Assembly (NCBI RefSeq): GCF_003987275.1
Contig: NZ_PIQF01000001.1
Span: forward strand, 868,001-932,000
DNA length: 64,000 nucleotides
Reading direction: 5' to 3'
Origin: Idiomarina seosinensis
Lineage (GTDB): Bacteria > Pseudomonadota > Gammaproteobacteria > Enterobacterales > Alteromonadaceae
A model generated the notes under the pieces. The model had not been told where the DNA came from, did no database searches, and was given only the letters and a program-made list of their open reading frames with translations. Below, in pieces: positions 12,255-21,450 of the stretch. A program made the position numbers and the translations under genes. Each line of letters opens with the position of its first letter. Position 1 is the stretch's first letter.

Positions 12255-12674
12255 TCAGGACTGAGAGCATTGCAATAATTCAGCACGATAAACGGGGGAA
12301 GGCATCCACACCACTGCATGTTGCTGATACAGTCGTCCTAGCTGCAACGCCTGTTCTTTGCTGAGGTTGGCGACTAAAAAACCTCGTTCATCGGGCCATT
12401 CGTTGTTTGGATCTTGTGCCACCGTATCGGCGCAAACTTTTACATCTGATAGTTGTTTGATTTGGTCCAGCAGTTTTTCATTAGACTGTTTATTTTCATC
12501 ATCATTCAGCTTGGTACTTAACGGATTATAAGCGGTAATGATACAAAAACTATCAGCGGCAAAAAAATGGTCAATCAAAACCACCTGGGAGACGCCAACC
12601 TGAACACATACCTGCGGCTCGGTCAGCACTCGATATTTAGCTTCATGATAGGCATCCAGTAGCTTTTTTTTCAT
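12255..12674 (-). CDS. DUF3293 family protein
   Basis: Small soluble protein of about 139 residues and unknown function. It shows the features I associate with DUF3293: a Phe-Cys-Ile-Ile-Thr-Ala-Tyr-Asn-Pro core, an Asn/Glu/Lys-rich central helix, an acidic Pro-Asn-Glu-Trp-Pro-Asp-Glu turn, and a C-terminal Gln-His-Ala-Val-Val-Trp strand. I choose the ATG at 12674, seven bases after the upstream stop; the longer frame to 12701 would need TTG and overlap the transporter gene. It is the last gene of the choline unit, but nothing in the sequence ties its function to choline. Confidence 0.7.
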   Translation of the reverse strand: MKKKLLDAYHEAKYRVLTEPQVCVQVGVSQVVLIDHFFAADSFCIITAYNPLSTKLNDDENKQSNEKLLDQIKQLSDVKVCADTVAQDPNNEWPDERGFLVANLSKEQALQLGRLYQQHAVVWMPSPVYRAELLQCSQS

Positions 12675-12681
12675 AAAGTCT

Positions 12682-13875
12682 TTATTTGCGCGCCACCCCA
12701 ATGATTGGCCTAGACGGTGGTAACAATTGCCTCTTTTTAGCTGCTAACAAATACAAGAAACAACATAACCCGATTCCGATAACCAATGCGCCCACCCATT
12801 GGATACGAATAAACTCAAGGCTGAATAAAACCGTTAAACCAACCATTAAAACGCTATGCAGCACAAAATAGCGGGGTTTACCCATACGCTCCACAGTCAG
12901 GTTTAAATTGTCAGAATACAGTCGAATTAGAGAGTCTAATGAGTTAAGTACAAAAACGACTCCGACGGCAACCATACAACGGTTAATCCAACCCGCAGTA
13001 TCAATACCTTTAGTATAGAACAAATACAGTACACTAAACCACAACCCAAGTGACAGCGAAGGCCAAATCAGCATATTTGCAAACAAGGTAACAGTTTTCA
13101 TATTACCAACGAAACGCGCGGTAAATTGCCCAATCATAATACTCCAGGCAAACCACCAGAATAGATAGAACGCGTGATAATCATTGATCGGTAATATAAA
13201 ACGCTGTAAATGCACAAAGTAGTCTGATAGCAACGGTAATGTCGATAAATAATCACCGGCTGCGACATTAGGCTGTTGCGTAATATAGATCCCCAAACCA
13301 ATAATTAGGGCAAAAAACAAGCCACCGGAAGAGACACTCAGTAATTTTACAAATTTAAGCTCGGTACTGGAGTATACTGCCGCACAAATCGTTACTAATA
13401 CCAGGGTTGCGAACACCCATGGAAAGCCTGACTCAGGAGCAATACTTGGTAGATACCAGCTTAAATTCGCGTATAAAAGGTGGGCGGTGAAAGCACAGGT
13501 GCCGATAATAACAATGTTGTTAATCCACTTGACCCAGGTAATTTGAAAGAACTTCAGCTTTGGCTCTAATGCACAGAAATAGAAGCACGTGACAAAATAG
13601 ATTGCCCAGACCATAAAGCCCCAAAAGCCAAATTCGATTGCTAAAGGATTAGCAAATGCGTATTCCTTATTATTTTCAATGTCGGCGTAAACCGGAAACT
13701 CGGTCAAGGGGAACATAATAAGGCCGACATCCAGACCAGAAGTGAACAAAATTGCGATAAAAACCCAAGTTGATACCGGGATTTTTCCTTGCAAAGGCAA
13801 CTGACCCCAACGCCACAGGATCAGAATAACCATCACCATGAAGAACACCATACCAATACCAACCAGGGTTAACAT
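12682..13875 (-). CDS. Short, divergent BCCT-like transporter in the choline operon
   Basis: Membrane protein of 397 residues with about 10-11 hydrophobic helices. It is much shorter than the roughly 500-680 residues usual for BCCT carriers. The stretch around residue 232 (Tyr-His-Ala-Phe-Tyr-Leu-Phe-Trp-Trp-Phe-Ala-Trp-Ser) aligns with the BCCT signature of the canonical protein at 22940 (Trp-Thr-Ala-Phe-Tyr-Trp-Ala-Trp-Trp-Ile-Ala-Trp-Ser), and the following Gly-x-Phe-x-Ala-Arg matches too. The Ser-Arg-Gly-Arg-Thr that normally follows is replaced by Val-Gly-Asn-Met-Lys-Thr. It lies 1 bp after betA, so choline import is the natural hypothesis. A permease with altered coupling, or a receptor-like role, is possible. 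Confidence 0.75.
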   Translation of the reverse strand: MLTLVGIGMVFFMVMVILILWRWGQLPLQGKIPVSTWVFIAILFTSGLDVGLIMFPLTEFPVYADIENNKEYAFANPLAIEFGFWGFMVWAIYFVTCFYFCALEPKLKFFQITWVKWINNIVIIGTCAFTAHLLYANLSWYLPSIAPESGFPWVFATLVLVTICAAVYSSTELKFVKLLSVSSGGLFFALIIGLGIYITQQPNVAAGDYLSTLPLLSDYFVHLQRFILPINDYHAFYLFWWFAWSIMIGQFTARFVGNMKTVTLFANMLIWPSLSLGLWFSVLYLFYTKGIDTAGWINRCMVAVGVVFVLNSLDSLIRLYSDNLNLTVERMGKPRYFVLHSVLMVGLTVLFSLEFIRIQWVGALVIGIGLCCFLYLLAAKKRQLLPPSRPIIGVARK

Positions 13876-13876
13876 A

Positions 13877-15568
13877 TTATTTAACCTCTCTAGCAGGCGT
13901 ATTCTGGCGTTGTTTCGAGTTCCAGTTCGAATCCTGCACTACCGAAACATTAGCAGCTGCAAGCGTTGTACCCGATTTTATAAGGTCTGCTGCGCGCTCT
14001 GCCAACATGATAGTCGGTGCATTCAGGTTGCCATTTGGAATGGTTGGAAACAATGAAGAGTCAACCACCCGCAAGCCGCTTATCCCACGCACTTTGGTCT
14101 CAGGATCAACCACCGCCATTGGATCATCAACCGCCCCCATCCGGCAACTGCCACAAGGGTGATAAGCGCTTTCCACAGCATCGCGAACAAAAGCGTCGAT
14201 TTGTTCATCGGTCTGGACCGCTTTACCAGGCTGGATTTCGTCTCCACGAAACGGGTCCATAGCCGACTGCGCAATAATTTCACGGGATAAGCGAACACAA
14301 GCGCGAAACGCCTCGATATCCTCTTCTGCCTGTAGGTAATTAAACTGGATTTTAGGAGCCACAGTAACGTCATCCGACTGCACCCGCACCCAGCCACGAC
14401 TCTTAGGTTTGTTATGACCAATATGCAGCTGGAAACCATGGCCATTAAAAGCGCTTTTACCGTCATAACGAATAGCAGCAGGTAAAAAATGATACTGCAA
14501 ATCAGGCCACTCAACGCCCTCTTTCGAGCGAATAAAACCACAGGATTCAAAGTGATTAGTGGCGCCCAATCCGGTTTTAAATAAGATCCAACGAACGCCA
14601 ATGGCTAACTTACTGAGTGGGCCTAGTTTACCGTTAAGGCTAATGGGTTGCTGACACCGGTACTGAAAGTAAAACTCCAGATGGTCCTGCAAGTTTTCAC
14701 CGACACCGGGTAATTCATGCTTAAGCTCAATATTAGCTTGTTCCAATACTGATTTTGGACCGATACCTGATACTTGCAGCAGTTGCGGAGAACCAATCGG
14801 TCCGGCACTTAATATCACTTCACCGGAAGTTTTAATGGTCTCTTTGCCATTCTCACCGATAATCGCGACACCTACCGCTTTTTTGTCTTCCAACAAAATG
14901 CGTTCTACCTGCACCTTCGTGCGCACAGTCAGGTTGTCACGCTGCATCGCAGGGCGTAAATAGGCATTCGCCGTTGACCAGCGACGTCCATTTTTCACCG
15001 TCATATGCATTGCACCGAAGCCTTCCTGCTGTCCACCATTGTAGTCTTCGGTGCGCCAATAGCCGGCTTGCTCTCCAGCATCGATAAATGCACGATACAA
15101 TGGATTGCGCATATTATTGCCATTATTAACTGCTAATGGACCGCCTTTGGCACGGTAGTCATCGGCATTAAAGGCCCAGTCTTCTGACTTCTTAAAGTAA
15201 GGTAAGCAGTTCTGATAGTCCCAGTTTTCGGCACCAAGCTCTGCCCACTCGTCAAAGTCGCGCGCATGACCTCGCACATAGACCATGCCGTTTATCGAAG
15301 AAGATCCGCCCAGCACCTTGCCTCGCGGGCAATGCATTTCACGGTTATTCAAGTATGGCTCTGGTTCGCTATGAAACTGCCAGGCATATTTTTTGGTATT
15401 CATCGGAATCGATAACGCCGTGGGCATTTGAATAAAAATACTTTTATCCGAGCCACCAGTTTCCAGCAATAACACCCGCACCGCTTTGTCTTCAGTTAAC
15501 CGGTTCGCAAGCACACAACCCGCAGAACCAGCACCGACAATAACGTAATCATAATGCTGGCTAGACAT
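13877..15568 (-). CDS. betA: Choline dehydrogenase BetA
   Basis: FAD-dependent GMC oxidoreductase that oxidises choline to betaine aldehyde and can carry on to glycine betaine. The 563-residue protein starts with the ADP-binding fold [10 protein letters not shown]. It has the GMC signature Gly-Gly-Ser-Ser-Ser-Ile-Asn-Gly-Met near residue 85 and the C-terminal [10 protein letters not shown] segment that carries the catalytic His. It overlaps betB by 1 bp and is followed 1 bp later by the BCCT-like transporter. The C-terminal tail of about 20 residues is polar and appears unstructured. Context with betB and betI makes the choline assignment firm among GMC enzymes. Confidence 0.95.
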   Translation of the reverse strand: MSSQHYDYVIVGAGSAGCVLANRLTEDKAVRVLLLETGGSDKSIFIQMPTALSIPMNTKKYAWQFHSEPEPYLNNREMHCPRGKVLGGSSSINGMVYVRGHARDFDEWAELGAENWDYQNCLPYFKKSEDWAFNADDYRAKGGPLAVNNGNNMRNPLYRAFIDAGEQAGYWRTEDYNGGQQEGFGAMHMTVKNGRRWSTANAYLRPAMQRDNLTVRTKVQVERILLEDKKAVGVAIIGENGKETIKTSGEVILSAGPIGSPQLLQVSGIGPKSVLEQANIELKHELPGVGENLQDHLEFYFQYRCQQPISLNGKLGPLSKLAIGVRWILFKTGLGATNHFESCGFIRSKEGVEWPDLQYHFLPAAIRYDGKSAFNGHGFQLHIGHNKPKSRGWVRVQSDDVTVAPKIQFNYLQAEEDIEAFRACVRLSREIIAQSAMDPFRGDEIQPGKAVQTDEQIDAFVRDAVESAYHPCGSCRMGAVDDPMAVVDPETKVRGISGLRVVDSSLFPTIPNGNLNAPTIMLAERAADLIKSGTTLAAANVSVVQDSNWNSKQRQNTPAREVK

Positions 15569-17031
15569 TAAAATGGCCCTTCAAGTGTATCCATACCAAC
15601 GTAGACAGATTTAGTCTGGGTATACGCCTTTAACGTCTCAACGCCGTTTTCACGACCGATTCCAGATTGCTTATAGCCACCAACCGGCATTTCAGCAGGC
15701 GAGTTACCCCATGCGTTAATCCAACATATACCAGCTTGCATCTGAGCAATAACACGGTGTGCGCGACGAATATCTGTGGTAAATACCCCCGCGGCCAAAC
15801 CATAATCAGTATTGTTGGCTCGCTTTACTACGTCATCCTCGTCAGTAAACGTCATTACCGACATCACAGGCCCAAAAATCTCTTCCCGACAGATGGTCAT
15901 ATCATCATCACAATCGGTAAACACCGTTGGCGCAACATAATAGCCGTTTTCAAAACCAGCTGGCGTGATCCGCTCTCCGCCGGTTAATAATTTCGCGCCT
16001 TCCTGTTTCGCAGTATCAATATAGGCGAGTACTGAATTCATATGTGATTCCGAAATCAAGGCGCCTAAATTGGTCTCTGGAGCTAAGGGGTCGCCAGCAA
16101 CGATATTGTTCTCGGTGCGCTCAAGCAAACGTTCAATAAAGTTTTGGTACACCGACTCATGGACAAAAACCCGCGTGCCATTGGTACACACTTCACCCTG
16201 AGTATAAAAGTTACCTAGCATCGCACCGGTAACCGCTTCGTCAATGTCAGCATCGTCAAATACAATCAATGGCGATTTTCCGCCAAGTTCCATTGTCACT
16301 TGCTTAAGCGTTCCGGCCGCAGCCGCCATCACTTTTTTACCAGTGCCAACTTCGCCGGTCAGCGATACTTTGGCAATATCAGGATGCTCCGTTAAATATC
16401 GCCCGACTTCACCGTCACCATGGACAACGTTAAACACACCATCCGGCACCCCTGCTTCAGTAAAGATCTCCGCCAACATTGCTGCACCGCGCGGCGTTTC
16501 CTCAGACGGCTTAAAAATCATGGCGTTACCGGCCGCTAATGCCGCAGCTGATTTCCAGCAGGCTATCTGCAATGGGTAATTCCAGGCACCAATACCAAAA
16601 CAAACGCCCAGAGGCTCTTGCCGAGTGTAAAAGAAATCGTTACCAATAGGTTGTTGAGTACCCAGCATTGACTGCGTCAGGTTAGCGAAGTACTCGATCG
16701 AGTCAGCTCCCGTTTGCACATCAACTTCTACCGCTTCCTGCCACGGTTTACCGGTATCCAGCACTTCTATTTTTGCCAGTTTATCATTACGCTGACGCAA
16801 CAAATTTGCGGCTTTCTGTAAAATACGAGCCCGTTCAACGGGCGCCATCGCTGACCACTTAGCAAAACCACGTTGTGCACTTTGAATGGCATTAATCAAT
16901 AACGCTTCACCCGCTTGCTCGACTTCGTAAATCCGTTCACCCGTTGCTGGGTAAATAACGTCAAAACAGCGATCGCTGGCTGCATTAACATATTCGCCAC
17001 CAATATAATTTTTTAGTACAGAAGTAGGCAA
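15568..17031 (-). CDS. betB: Betaine aldehyde dehydrogenase BetB
   Basis: NAD(P)-dependent aldehyde dehydrogenase that converts betaine aldehyde to glycine betaine, the osmoprotectant. The 487-residue protein has the general-base Glu248 in Met-Glu-Leu-Gly-Gly-Lys and the nucleophile Cys282 in Gly-Glu-Val-Cys-Thr-Asn-Gly. The Gly-Ala-Trp-Asn-Tyr-Pro stretch near 148 lies in the cofactor region. Its length and motifs fit E. coli BetB. It stands between betI (23 bp upstream) and betA (1-bp overlap), the standard bet order. Confidence 0.96.
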   Translation of the reverse strand: MPTSVLKNYIGGEYVNAASDRCFDVIYPATGERIYEVEQAGEALLINAIQSAQRGFAKWSAMAPVERARILQKAANLLRQRNDKLAKIEVLDTGKPWQEAVEVDVQTGADSIEYFANLTQSMLGTQQPIGNDFFYTRQEPLGVCFGIGAWNYPLQIACWKSAAALAAGNAMIFKPSEETPRGAAMLAEIFTEAGVPDGVFNVVHGDGEVGRYLTEHPDIAKVSLTGEVGTGKKVMAAAAGTLKQVTMELGGKSPLIVFDDADIDEAVTGAMLGNFYTQGEVCTNGTRVFVHESVYQNFIERLLERTENNIVAGDPLAPETNLGALISESHMNSVLAYIDTAKQEGAKLLTGGERITPAGFENGYYVAPTVFTDCDDDMTICREEIFGPVMSVMTFTDEDDVVKRANNTDYGLAAGVFTTDIRRAHRVIAQMQAGICWINAWGNSPAEMPVGGYKQSGIGRENGVETLKAYTQTKSVYVGMDTLEGPF

Positions 17032-17054
17032 TTTGAACTCCTCGTGTCAGCGTT

Positions 17055-17645
17055 TTAATCGTTAATAGTGACGCCTTGAGTTTCCAAGGTCGTGAGTATA
17101 AATCGTTTACAATGTTCTTTAGCAATATCAAAGCAACGGTCGTTTTGGCGTTGACTCAAAGCACACCGAAGCCAAAAACCGTCTATTAAAGCAGCCGTCA
17201 TTTCCGCCGCTTCATGAGCTTGTTGCTTAGCTAATAACTGTCGATAGCTGTATCGTAAATTGGTTAACAAGCGCCGTTTGTTCACTTCCTGTAGACGAGA
17301 CAAGCCGGCGTCGTGCATCGATTCACCCCAAAAACTTAGCCAGGTTTTAGTGCTTGGCAACGACTGCTGGATATCGGCAAAGTTTAAATCGACAATTTTA
17401 AGCAAGCGGGCGACCGGATCGGTTGGTGACGACTCCAGCCTTAAGCGCGACAGCAAGTACCTTACTGTCGCTTCAATTAACGCCTGCTTACCACCAAAAT
17501 AATGGCTAATAATACCGGACGAGAGACCAGCTTTTTTAGCAATTAGATTAATCGTCGTCGACTTAAGGCCTAACTCGGCGACCACGTCGATGGTCGCATC
17601 TATAAGTTGTTGACGTCGTACCGGATGCATCCCTACTTTTGGCAT
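17055..17645 (-). CDS. betI: TetR-family choline-responsive repressor BetI
   Basis: Repressor of the bet genes, relieved by choline. The 196-residue protein starts with Pro-Lys-Val-Gly-Met-His-Pro-x-Arg-Arg-Gln, the conserved BetI N terminus. It has a TetR helix-turn-helix at about residues 28-50 (Lys-Lys-Ala-Gly-Leu-Ser-Ser-Gly-Ile-Ile-Ser-His-Tyr-Phe). It lies 8 bp after the PhoD gene, so it is probably co-transcribed from an upstream promoter and not from its own. The palindrome at 21214-21237, upstream of the TonB receptor, resembles BetI sites and is its likely target. Confidence 0.95.
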   Translation of the reverse strand: MPKVGMHPVRRQQLIDATIDVVAELGLKSTTINLIAKKAGLSSGIISHYFGGKQALIEATVRYLLSRLRLESSPTDPVARLLKIVDLNFADIQQSLPSTKTWLSFWGESMHDAGLSRLQEVNKRRLLTNLRYSYRQLLAKQQAHEAAEMTAALIDGFWLRCALSQRQNDRCFDIAKEHCKRFILTTLETQGVTIND

Positions 17646-17653
17646 TTCAGTTC

Positions 17654-18712
17654 CTATTCTTTGTATGGCTCCAACGTTGACAGACGGAAGCTGTGTTTAG
17701 TCACGATATCACCGGCTTCGTCCTTGAGCGACAAAGATACTAAGGGATCGTCTTTTTCCCAATCAATTTTTACCGAGCCATAGTTAACGTTGGCGGTATA
17801 TTGACCAATACGATGTTTATTTGGGCTAACGTTCTTCCATTCCTGAGTTAAGCCAGAACTGGTCACTTCCCACAATGGATAATCCAGGTTTTCGTCGTAG
17901 TAGCTAACCTCACCCCAATGAGTGTCACCGCTGACCAGAATGACACCATTAACTTTATGTTTCTTAATCAAGCTGAACAGTCGCTGACGATCGGCTGGAA
18001 AGTTTGCCCACGCCTCCCAGCCGGTAAAATCCGCCAGTAGCTGTAAGCTCGATGCAATAATTTTAACTCGTGACGGTTTTTGCAGTTGCTGTTCAAGCCA
18101 CTGCCATTGCTTTTCACCAAGCATGCTTTTCGTCATATCATCATGCTTTACGTAAGGACCCAGGTTATTAGGCGCACGTTCGTTAGCGTATTCGTCGCGG
18201 CTAACGTGTTTTAGGTCGTCTCGGTTCCAACGCAAATCCGGCATAATAACGTGAATTTTCTGTTCACCTTCGCCGTACATCTCGGCTGTATAAATGCCGT
18301 CTTCCCGCGTGCGTCGTTTAGAGTCGTCAGACGCGCCCCAAAAATCCAGCATGACTTGCCGGGATTCTTCCTTTTTAGGGTAATCCTTACCAGCGTCGTT
18401 TGCTCCGTAGTCGTGGTCATCCCAGATAGCGAGCGTACGCGTTTGATGACGAAGCTGTTTAAAACGTTCTTTAGCGCCCAGTTTTTCGTACTTGTCCTGC
18501 AGTTCCTGCATATTCTCGGTATCACCATAAACATTATCACCGAGAAATAAGAACACCTCGGGTTGATCCGCTATGATGCTATCGAGAATAGGCATGTCTT
18601 TGTCCTGATGAGAACACGAGCCAAACGCAATATGCGAGACGTGCTGCTGAGCTGTTGCAGCTGCTGGAGCCACAGCCAATATCAACGCTGCCGCTAAACT
18701 AAATTTACGCAT
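17654..18712 (-). CDS. PhoD-type alkaline phosphatase/phosphodiesterase, secreted
   Basis: Metallophosphoesterase of 352 residues with a cleavable signal peptide ending near residue 20. The PhoD metal-site motifs are present in order: Gly-Ser-Cys-Ser (31-34), Gly-Asp-Asn (58-60), Trp-Asp-Asp-His-Asp-Tyr-Gly (97-103) and Ser-Gly-Asp-Thr-His-Trp-Gly (261-267). PhoD-family enzymes hydrolyse phosphodiesters, and some have phospholipase D activity that releases choline. It lacks the extra N-terminal domain of long PhoD proteins. It is 8 bp upstream of betI and 72 bp downstream of a TonB receptor, so liberation of choline from a phosphodiester is an attractive inference. A general phosphate-scavenging role cannot be excluded. 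AAGGA precedes the ATG. Confidence 0.9.
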   Translation of the reverse strand: MRKFSLAAALILAVAPAAATAQQHVSHIAFGSCSHQDKDMPILDSIIADQPEVFLFLGDNVYGDTENMQELQDKYEKLGAKERFKQLRHQTRTLAIWDDHDYGANDAGKDYPKKEESRQVMLDFWGASDDSKRRTREDGIYTAEMYGEGEQKIHVIMPDLRWNRDDLKHVSRDEYANERAPNNLGPYVKHDDMTKSMLGEKQWQWLEQQLQKPSRVKIIASSLQLLADFTGWEAWANFPADRQRLFSLIKKHKVNGVILVSGDTHWGEVSYYDENLDYPLWEVTSSGLTQEWKNVSPNKHRIGQYTANVNYGSVKIDWEKDDPLVSLSLKDEAGDIVTKHSFRLSTLEPYKE

Positions 18713-18731
18713 TGCTTTATCCTTTTTGTGA

Positions 18732-18770
18732 CAATAAAAAATAGGAAGAGCCAGCGGACCGGCTCTTCCT
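18732..18770 (-). terminator. Intrinsic terminator or attenuator between receptor and phoD gene
   Basis: Read leftward, a perfect 10-bp stem AGGAAGAGCC/GGCTCTTCCT (18743-18752 with 18761-18770) with an 8-nt loop is followed by ATTTTTTATTG. It sits directly after the receptor stop and before phoD. Either phoD has its own promoter in the receptor's 3' end, or partial read-through lowers its level relative to the receptor. Confidence 0.85.
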
Positions 18771-18784
18771 TAATAACAGTCTAC

Positions 18785-21142
18785 TTAAAAAGTAAACTTG
18801 GCATTCAGTGCAGCGACTCGAGGAGCACCAATCCAGGCTGCGCCTGGTGCAATTGTGCCCAAGTAGCTTTCATCAAATACGTTGTTGATAGTAAAGCGGA
18901 ACTCTACCGAGTCAATACCACCACCGATGTCATAGGCAGTAGTTCCCAAATAGAGATCGCTGACCGTATAAGAATCAGTCTTTGAAGTATTAGACTGGTC
19001 CATAAAACGTTCGCCGACATACTTGGTGCTGAAACCACCAAAATAGCTATCGTTAGAGTAGTCGATGCTCACTGAGAACATGTCTTCCGCACTACCAACC
19101 ACCTGGTTACCGGCAAAGTCTTTGTCGATATAGGTTGAATCGTTATTGGTATAAGAACCGTAGACGCTCCAGTGATCGTTTAGCTGATAATCAACCGATG
19201 CTTCGATGCCATCAGATTCAACACCACCGTCGTTCACATAACCACCAGCAGCAGCTTCTAAGAAGTCGATACCGTCAACATCTTCATTACTGATAAAGGT
19301 GATGCGATTTTCAAATTCAATGGTGTAGTAGGTTAAGCTGGCATTGAAACCAGGCGACGAATATCGTAAACCTAAATCGATATTTTCAGCCGTTTCTGGC
19401 TCGACCTGGCTAACATCAGTGTCATCACGCTCTAATACCGCGTCCTTAACTGCTGCGAAGTTTTCTGAATAGCCACTGAACACCTCTAAACCGCGAACCG
19501 CTGGGATAGGAGCAACAAAGCCGGCCGACAATAAAACATCCGAACTTGAATCAACGTCGATATCATTGCTGCTATCAAATTGATCATCTTTAGCAACGTC
19601 TACGTCGAATTTTTTTGCACCCAAACGAAATTTAGCAAAGCCTGCATCAATTTCGTTTTCCAAATAATACATAAGTGTATCAACTGGGAACTCACGGCTA
19701 TACTGAATCCAATATGGATTATTTTCCCAACGAGCGCTGGTTGCAGAATCTGTCAGCTTATGCCAGCTGCGATATTCTTCACGAGAGTAATCTTCGTACC
19801 AAAAACCACCACGTAACGTGTTAGCCATACCGTTGATACTGGTATCCCAAATAAAATCACCGTTAATACCTACACGATCTTTTTCGTAGTTAGTGTGGCG
19901 GTGAGAAGATACTGGAACGGCCCCTGGACCATAGCAATCAGGGTCAAGTGCTGCGCCTGCGCCACCATAAGGGAAGGTGATCGAACTTTCACAGCCTGCT
20001 TCCGGCTGTAATGAGCGCCCATCACGGTCTACGAAATAGATAAAGCCATTAGCCGCGCCACCATAAGCAGTGGTGCTAGTATCCAATTCAGAGTGCGGGT
20101 TACCGGCACCATCATCGGTTACGTCTGCCACATAGTATGGAATCCAATCGCCACGGCCTTCGTTTTGGTGAACGTAAGCATTACCTTTTAATTGCAAGTT
20201 GCCAATATTGGTCGATGCCTTTAAGTAACCAAACATATTTTCACGGTGCGTTACCCAGCCTTTTCTGTAGGCTTGATCCTGGTAAGGAACACCAGTCCAG
20301 TTTGGAATCAAACCGTCCCACTGTTTGTTTGATTCGTATTGCTCAACACCGTAAACACGCTGGTAGGTATATTCGCGGGCATCATCGTAAGTAAAATAGG
20401 CTTCTAAATCGACGTTTTCTATACGACTTAACAGCTTGCCTGCAAAATGGTCACGAGTGTTGGTCGCAACTTCGTCCATCCAGTCAGTATTTTCCTGGCT
20501 CGAAAAGCTTACCCAAGCGTACGTGTCCTTTGCAATTTCACCGGTCTCGTGGCGAACAAAGAATTTTTGGGCGTTGTTCTCACCTAAAGTGGTGCTGACA
20601 ACAGTCTTTTGTTCAAAGCCAGGATCGATGGTTTCAAAATTAATTGTACCGCCTAACGCTTCGTGCGAACGTGACGCAATATCTGCGGTACCCTGAGACA
20701 CCTGCGCTGTAGCTAAGTTTTCAGTATCAATATAACGGTTAGCCTTAGTACCACCACCATAGTTGGAGTTACCATTGGCAATACCGTCGATGGTCATACC
20801 GATCTGCTGGTGACTTAAATCAATTTGGAAACCACGCATTGAAATGCTGGTTGACCATTCATCAGAACCAAAGGGGTCACCTTCGTTAATCAGAACGCCA
20901 GGTAGGTTGTCAATGACGCCAAGAGCACTGGTCATTGAGGTTTGCTGAAGCTTCATTGCTTCGGCAGTGGTGTTATTGGCGTACGAGACACTGCGACCGG
21001 TTACCAAAATTTGTTCAATTTTTTCTTCTTCGATCTTTTTCTCGTCGTTATTCTCCTGCTCCTGAGCAACCGCTGAGGTGCTCATCGCAGCGAATACAGA
21101 TAATGCCAATAAACTTGGCTTCATTGGTGCATATAACTTCAT
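18785..21142 (-). CDS. TonB-dependent receptor upstream of the choline genes
   Basis: Complete outer-membrane receptor of 785 residues. It has an N-terminal signal peptide ending at Ala-Val-Ala-Gln near residue 27, a TonB-box-like Ile-Glu-Gln-Ile-Leu-Val-Thr-Gly at about 42-49, a plug domain (about 55-170) and a 22-strand-type barrel ending in Ala-Lys-Phe-Thr-Phe. The ATG at 21142 has AGGA at a good distance; Met7 does not. It is the first gene upstream of phoD-betIBA in the same direction and carries a BetI-like palindrome about 70-95 bp upstream. The substrate is unknown; a choline-containing compound such as a phosphodiester or ester is inferred from context. An iron-chelate receptor is the main alternative. 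Confidence 0.93.
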   Translation of the reverse strand: MKLYAPMKPSLLALSVFAAMSTSAVAQEQENNDEKKIEEEKIEQILVTGRSVSYANNTTAEAMKLQQTSMTSALGVIDNLPGVLINEGDPFGSDEWSTSISMRGFQIDLSHQQIGMTIDGIANGNSNYGGGTKANRYIDTENLATAQVSQGTADIASRSHEALGGTINFETIDPGFEQKTVVSTTLGENNAQKFFVRHETGEIAKDTYAWVSFSSQENTDWMDEVATNTRDHFAGKLLSRIENVDLEAYFTYDDAREYTYQRVYGVEQYESNKQWDGLIPNWTGVPYQDQAYRKGWVTHRENMFGYLKASTNIGNLQLKGNAYVHQNEGRGDWIPYYVADVTDDGAGNPHSELDTSTTAYGGAANGFIYFVDRDGRSLQPEAGCESSITFPYGGAGAALDPDCYGPGAVPVSSHRHTNYEKDRVGINGDFIWDTSINGMANTLRGGFWYEDYSREEYRSWHKLTDSATSARWENNPYWIQYSREFPVDTLMYYLENEIDAGFAKFRLGAKKFDVDVAKDDQFDSSNDIDVDSSSDVLLSAGFVAPIPAVRGLEVFSGYSENFAAVKDAVLERDDTDVSQVEPETAENIDLGLRYSSPGFNASLTYYTIEFENRITFISNEDVDGIDFLEAAAGGYVNDGGVESDGIEASVDYQLNDHWSVYGSYTNNDSTYIDKDFAGNQVVGSAEDMFSVSIDYSNDSYFGGFSTKYVGERFMDQSNTSKTDSYTVSDLYLGTTAYDIGGGIDSVEFRFTINNVFDESYLGTIAPGAAWIGAPRVAALNAKFTF

Positions 21143-21213
21143 GACTTAAAGTCCTATTTTTCTAGTGTTAGAGACAATCTAAGACTAATGAGTGAATGTT
21201 ACAGTCGCGTTTA

Positions 21214-21237
21214 TTTTAATTGACCGTTCAATTAAAA
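21214..21237. promoter_or_regulatory. BetI-like palindromic operator
   Basis: TTTTAATTGA (21214-21223) and TCAATTAAAA (21228-21237) are perfect inverted copies around CCGT. The core TTGA-n4-TCAA with a CG centre resembles the known BetI box, whose core is close to TTGAACGTTCAA. It sits upstream of the TonB receptor that leads the choline genes. Confidence 0.65.
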
Positions 21238-21359
21238 TCAAATGACAGTTTCAACTCGAATCATTATTTCTCCCGGCGGCCCCCCTTAAAAAAAGCCAAA
21301 GGCCTTTATTTTCGCTATATATAGAGTTTATTGAAGTTATTTATTGCAGTCGGGTTGTT

Positions 21360-21387
21360 TTGACACAAACGGTCAATTCAATAACAC
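21360..21387 (+). promoter_or_regulatory. Candidate promoter with BetI-like half-site in the spacer
   Basis: TTGACA at 21360-21365 is a perfect -35 element, and TAACAC at 21382-21387 is a weak -10 at 16-bp spacing. Between them, ACGGTCAATT (21369-21378) repeats 10 bases of the opposite strand of the upstream palindrome. A bound repressor there would block the serine hydrolase promoter. Confidence 0.45.
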
Positions 21388-21450
21388 TTTGTTAACAACC
21401 GTCGAATGTGTAAAACTAAATCGAACTTATTGCCGAAAAGGACCATTGCC

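Larger units (their letters stand above)
21143..21450. promoter_or_regulatory. Divergent intergenic region, receptor versus serine hydrolase
   Basis: These 308 bp hold no credible gene. They contain the BetI-like palindrome (21214-21237), a second copy of its ACGGTCAATT core (21369-21378), a C/G-rich patch near 21275-21290 and an A/T-rich tract at 21300-21345. The serine hydrolase Shine-Dalgarno (AAAAGGA) is at 21437-21442. Confidence 0.6.

Noticed and set aside
12675-12701. Longer DUF3293 frame starting with TTG at 12701
   Set aside because: It overlaps the transporter gene and adds nine non-conserved-looking residues; ATG at 12674 follows the upstream stop closely.
14080-14601. 173-residue frame antisense-offset within betA
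   Set aside because: It lies wholly within betA in another frame, lacks a ribosome site and has unnatural composition; a shadow of the real gene.
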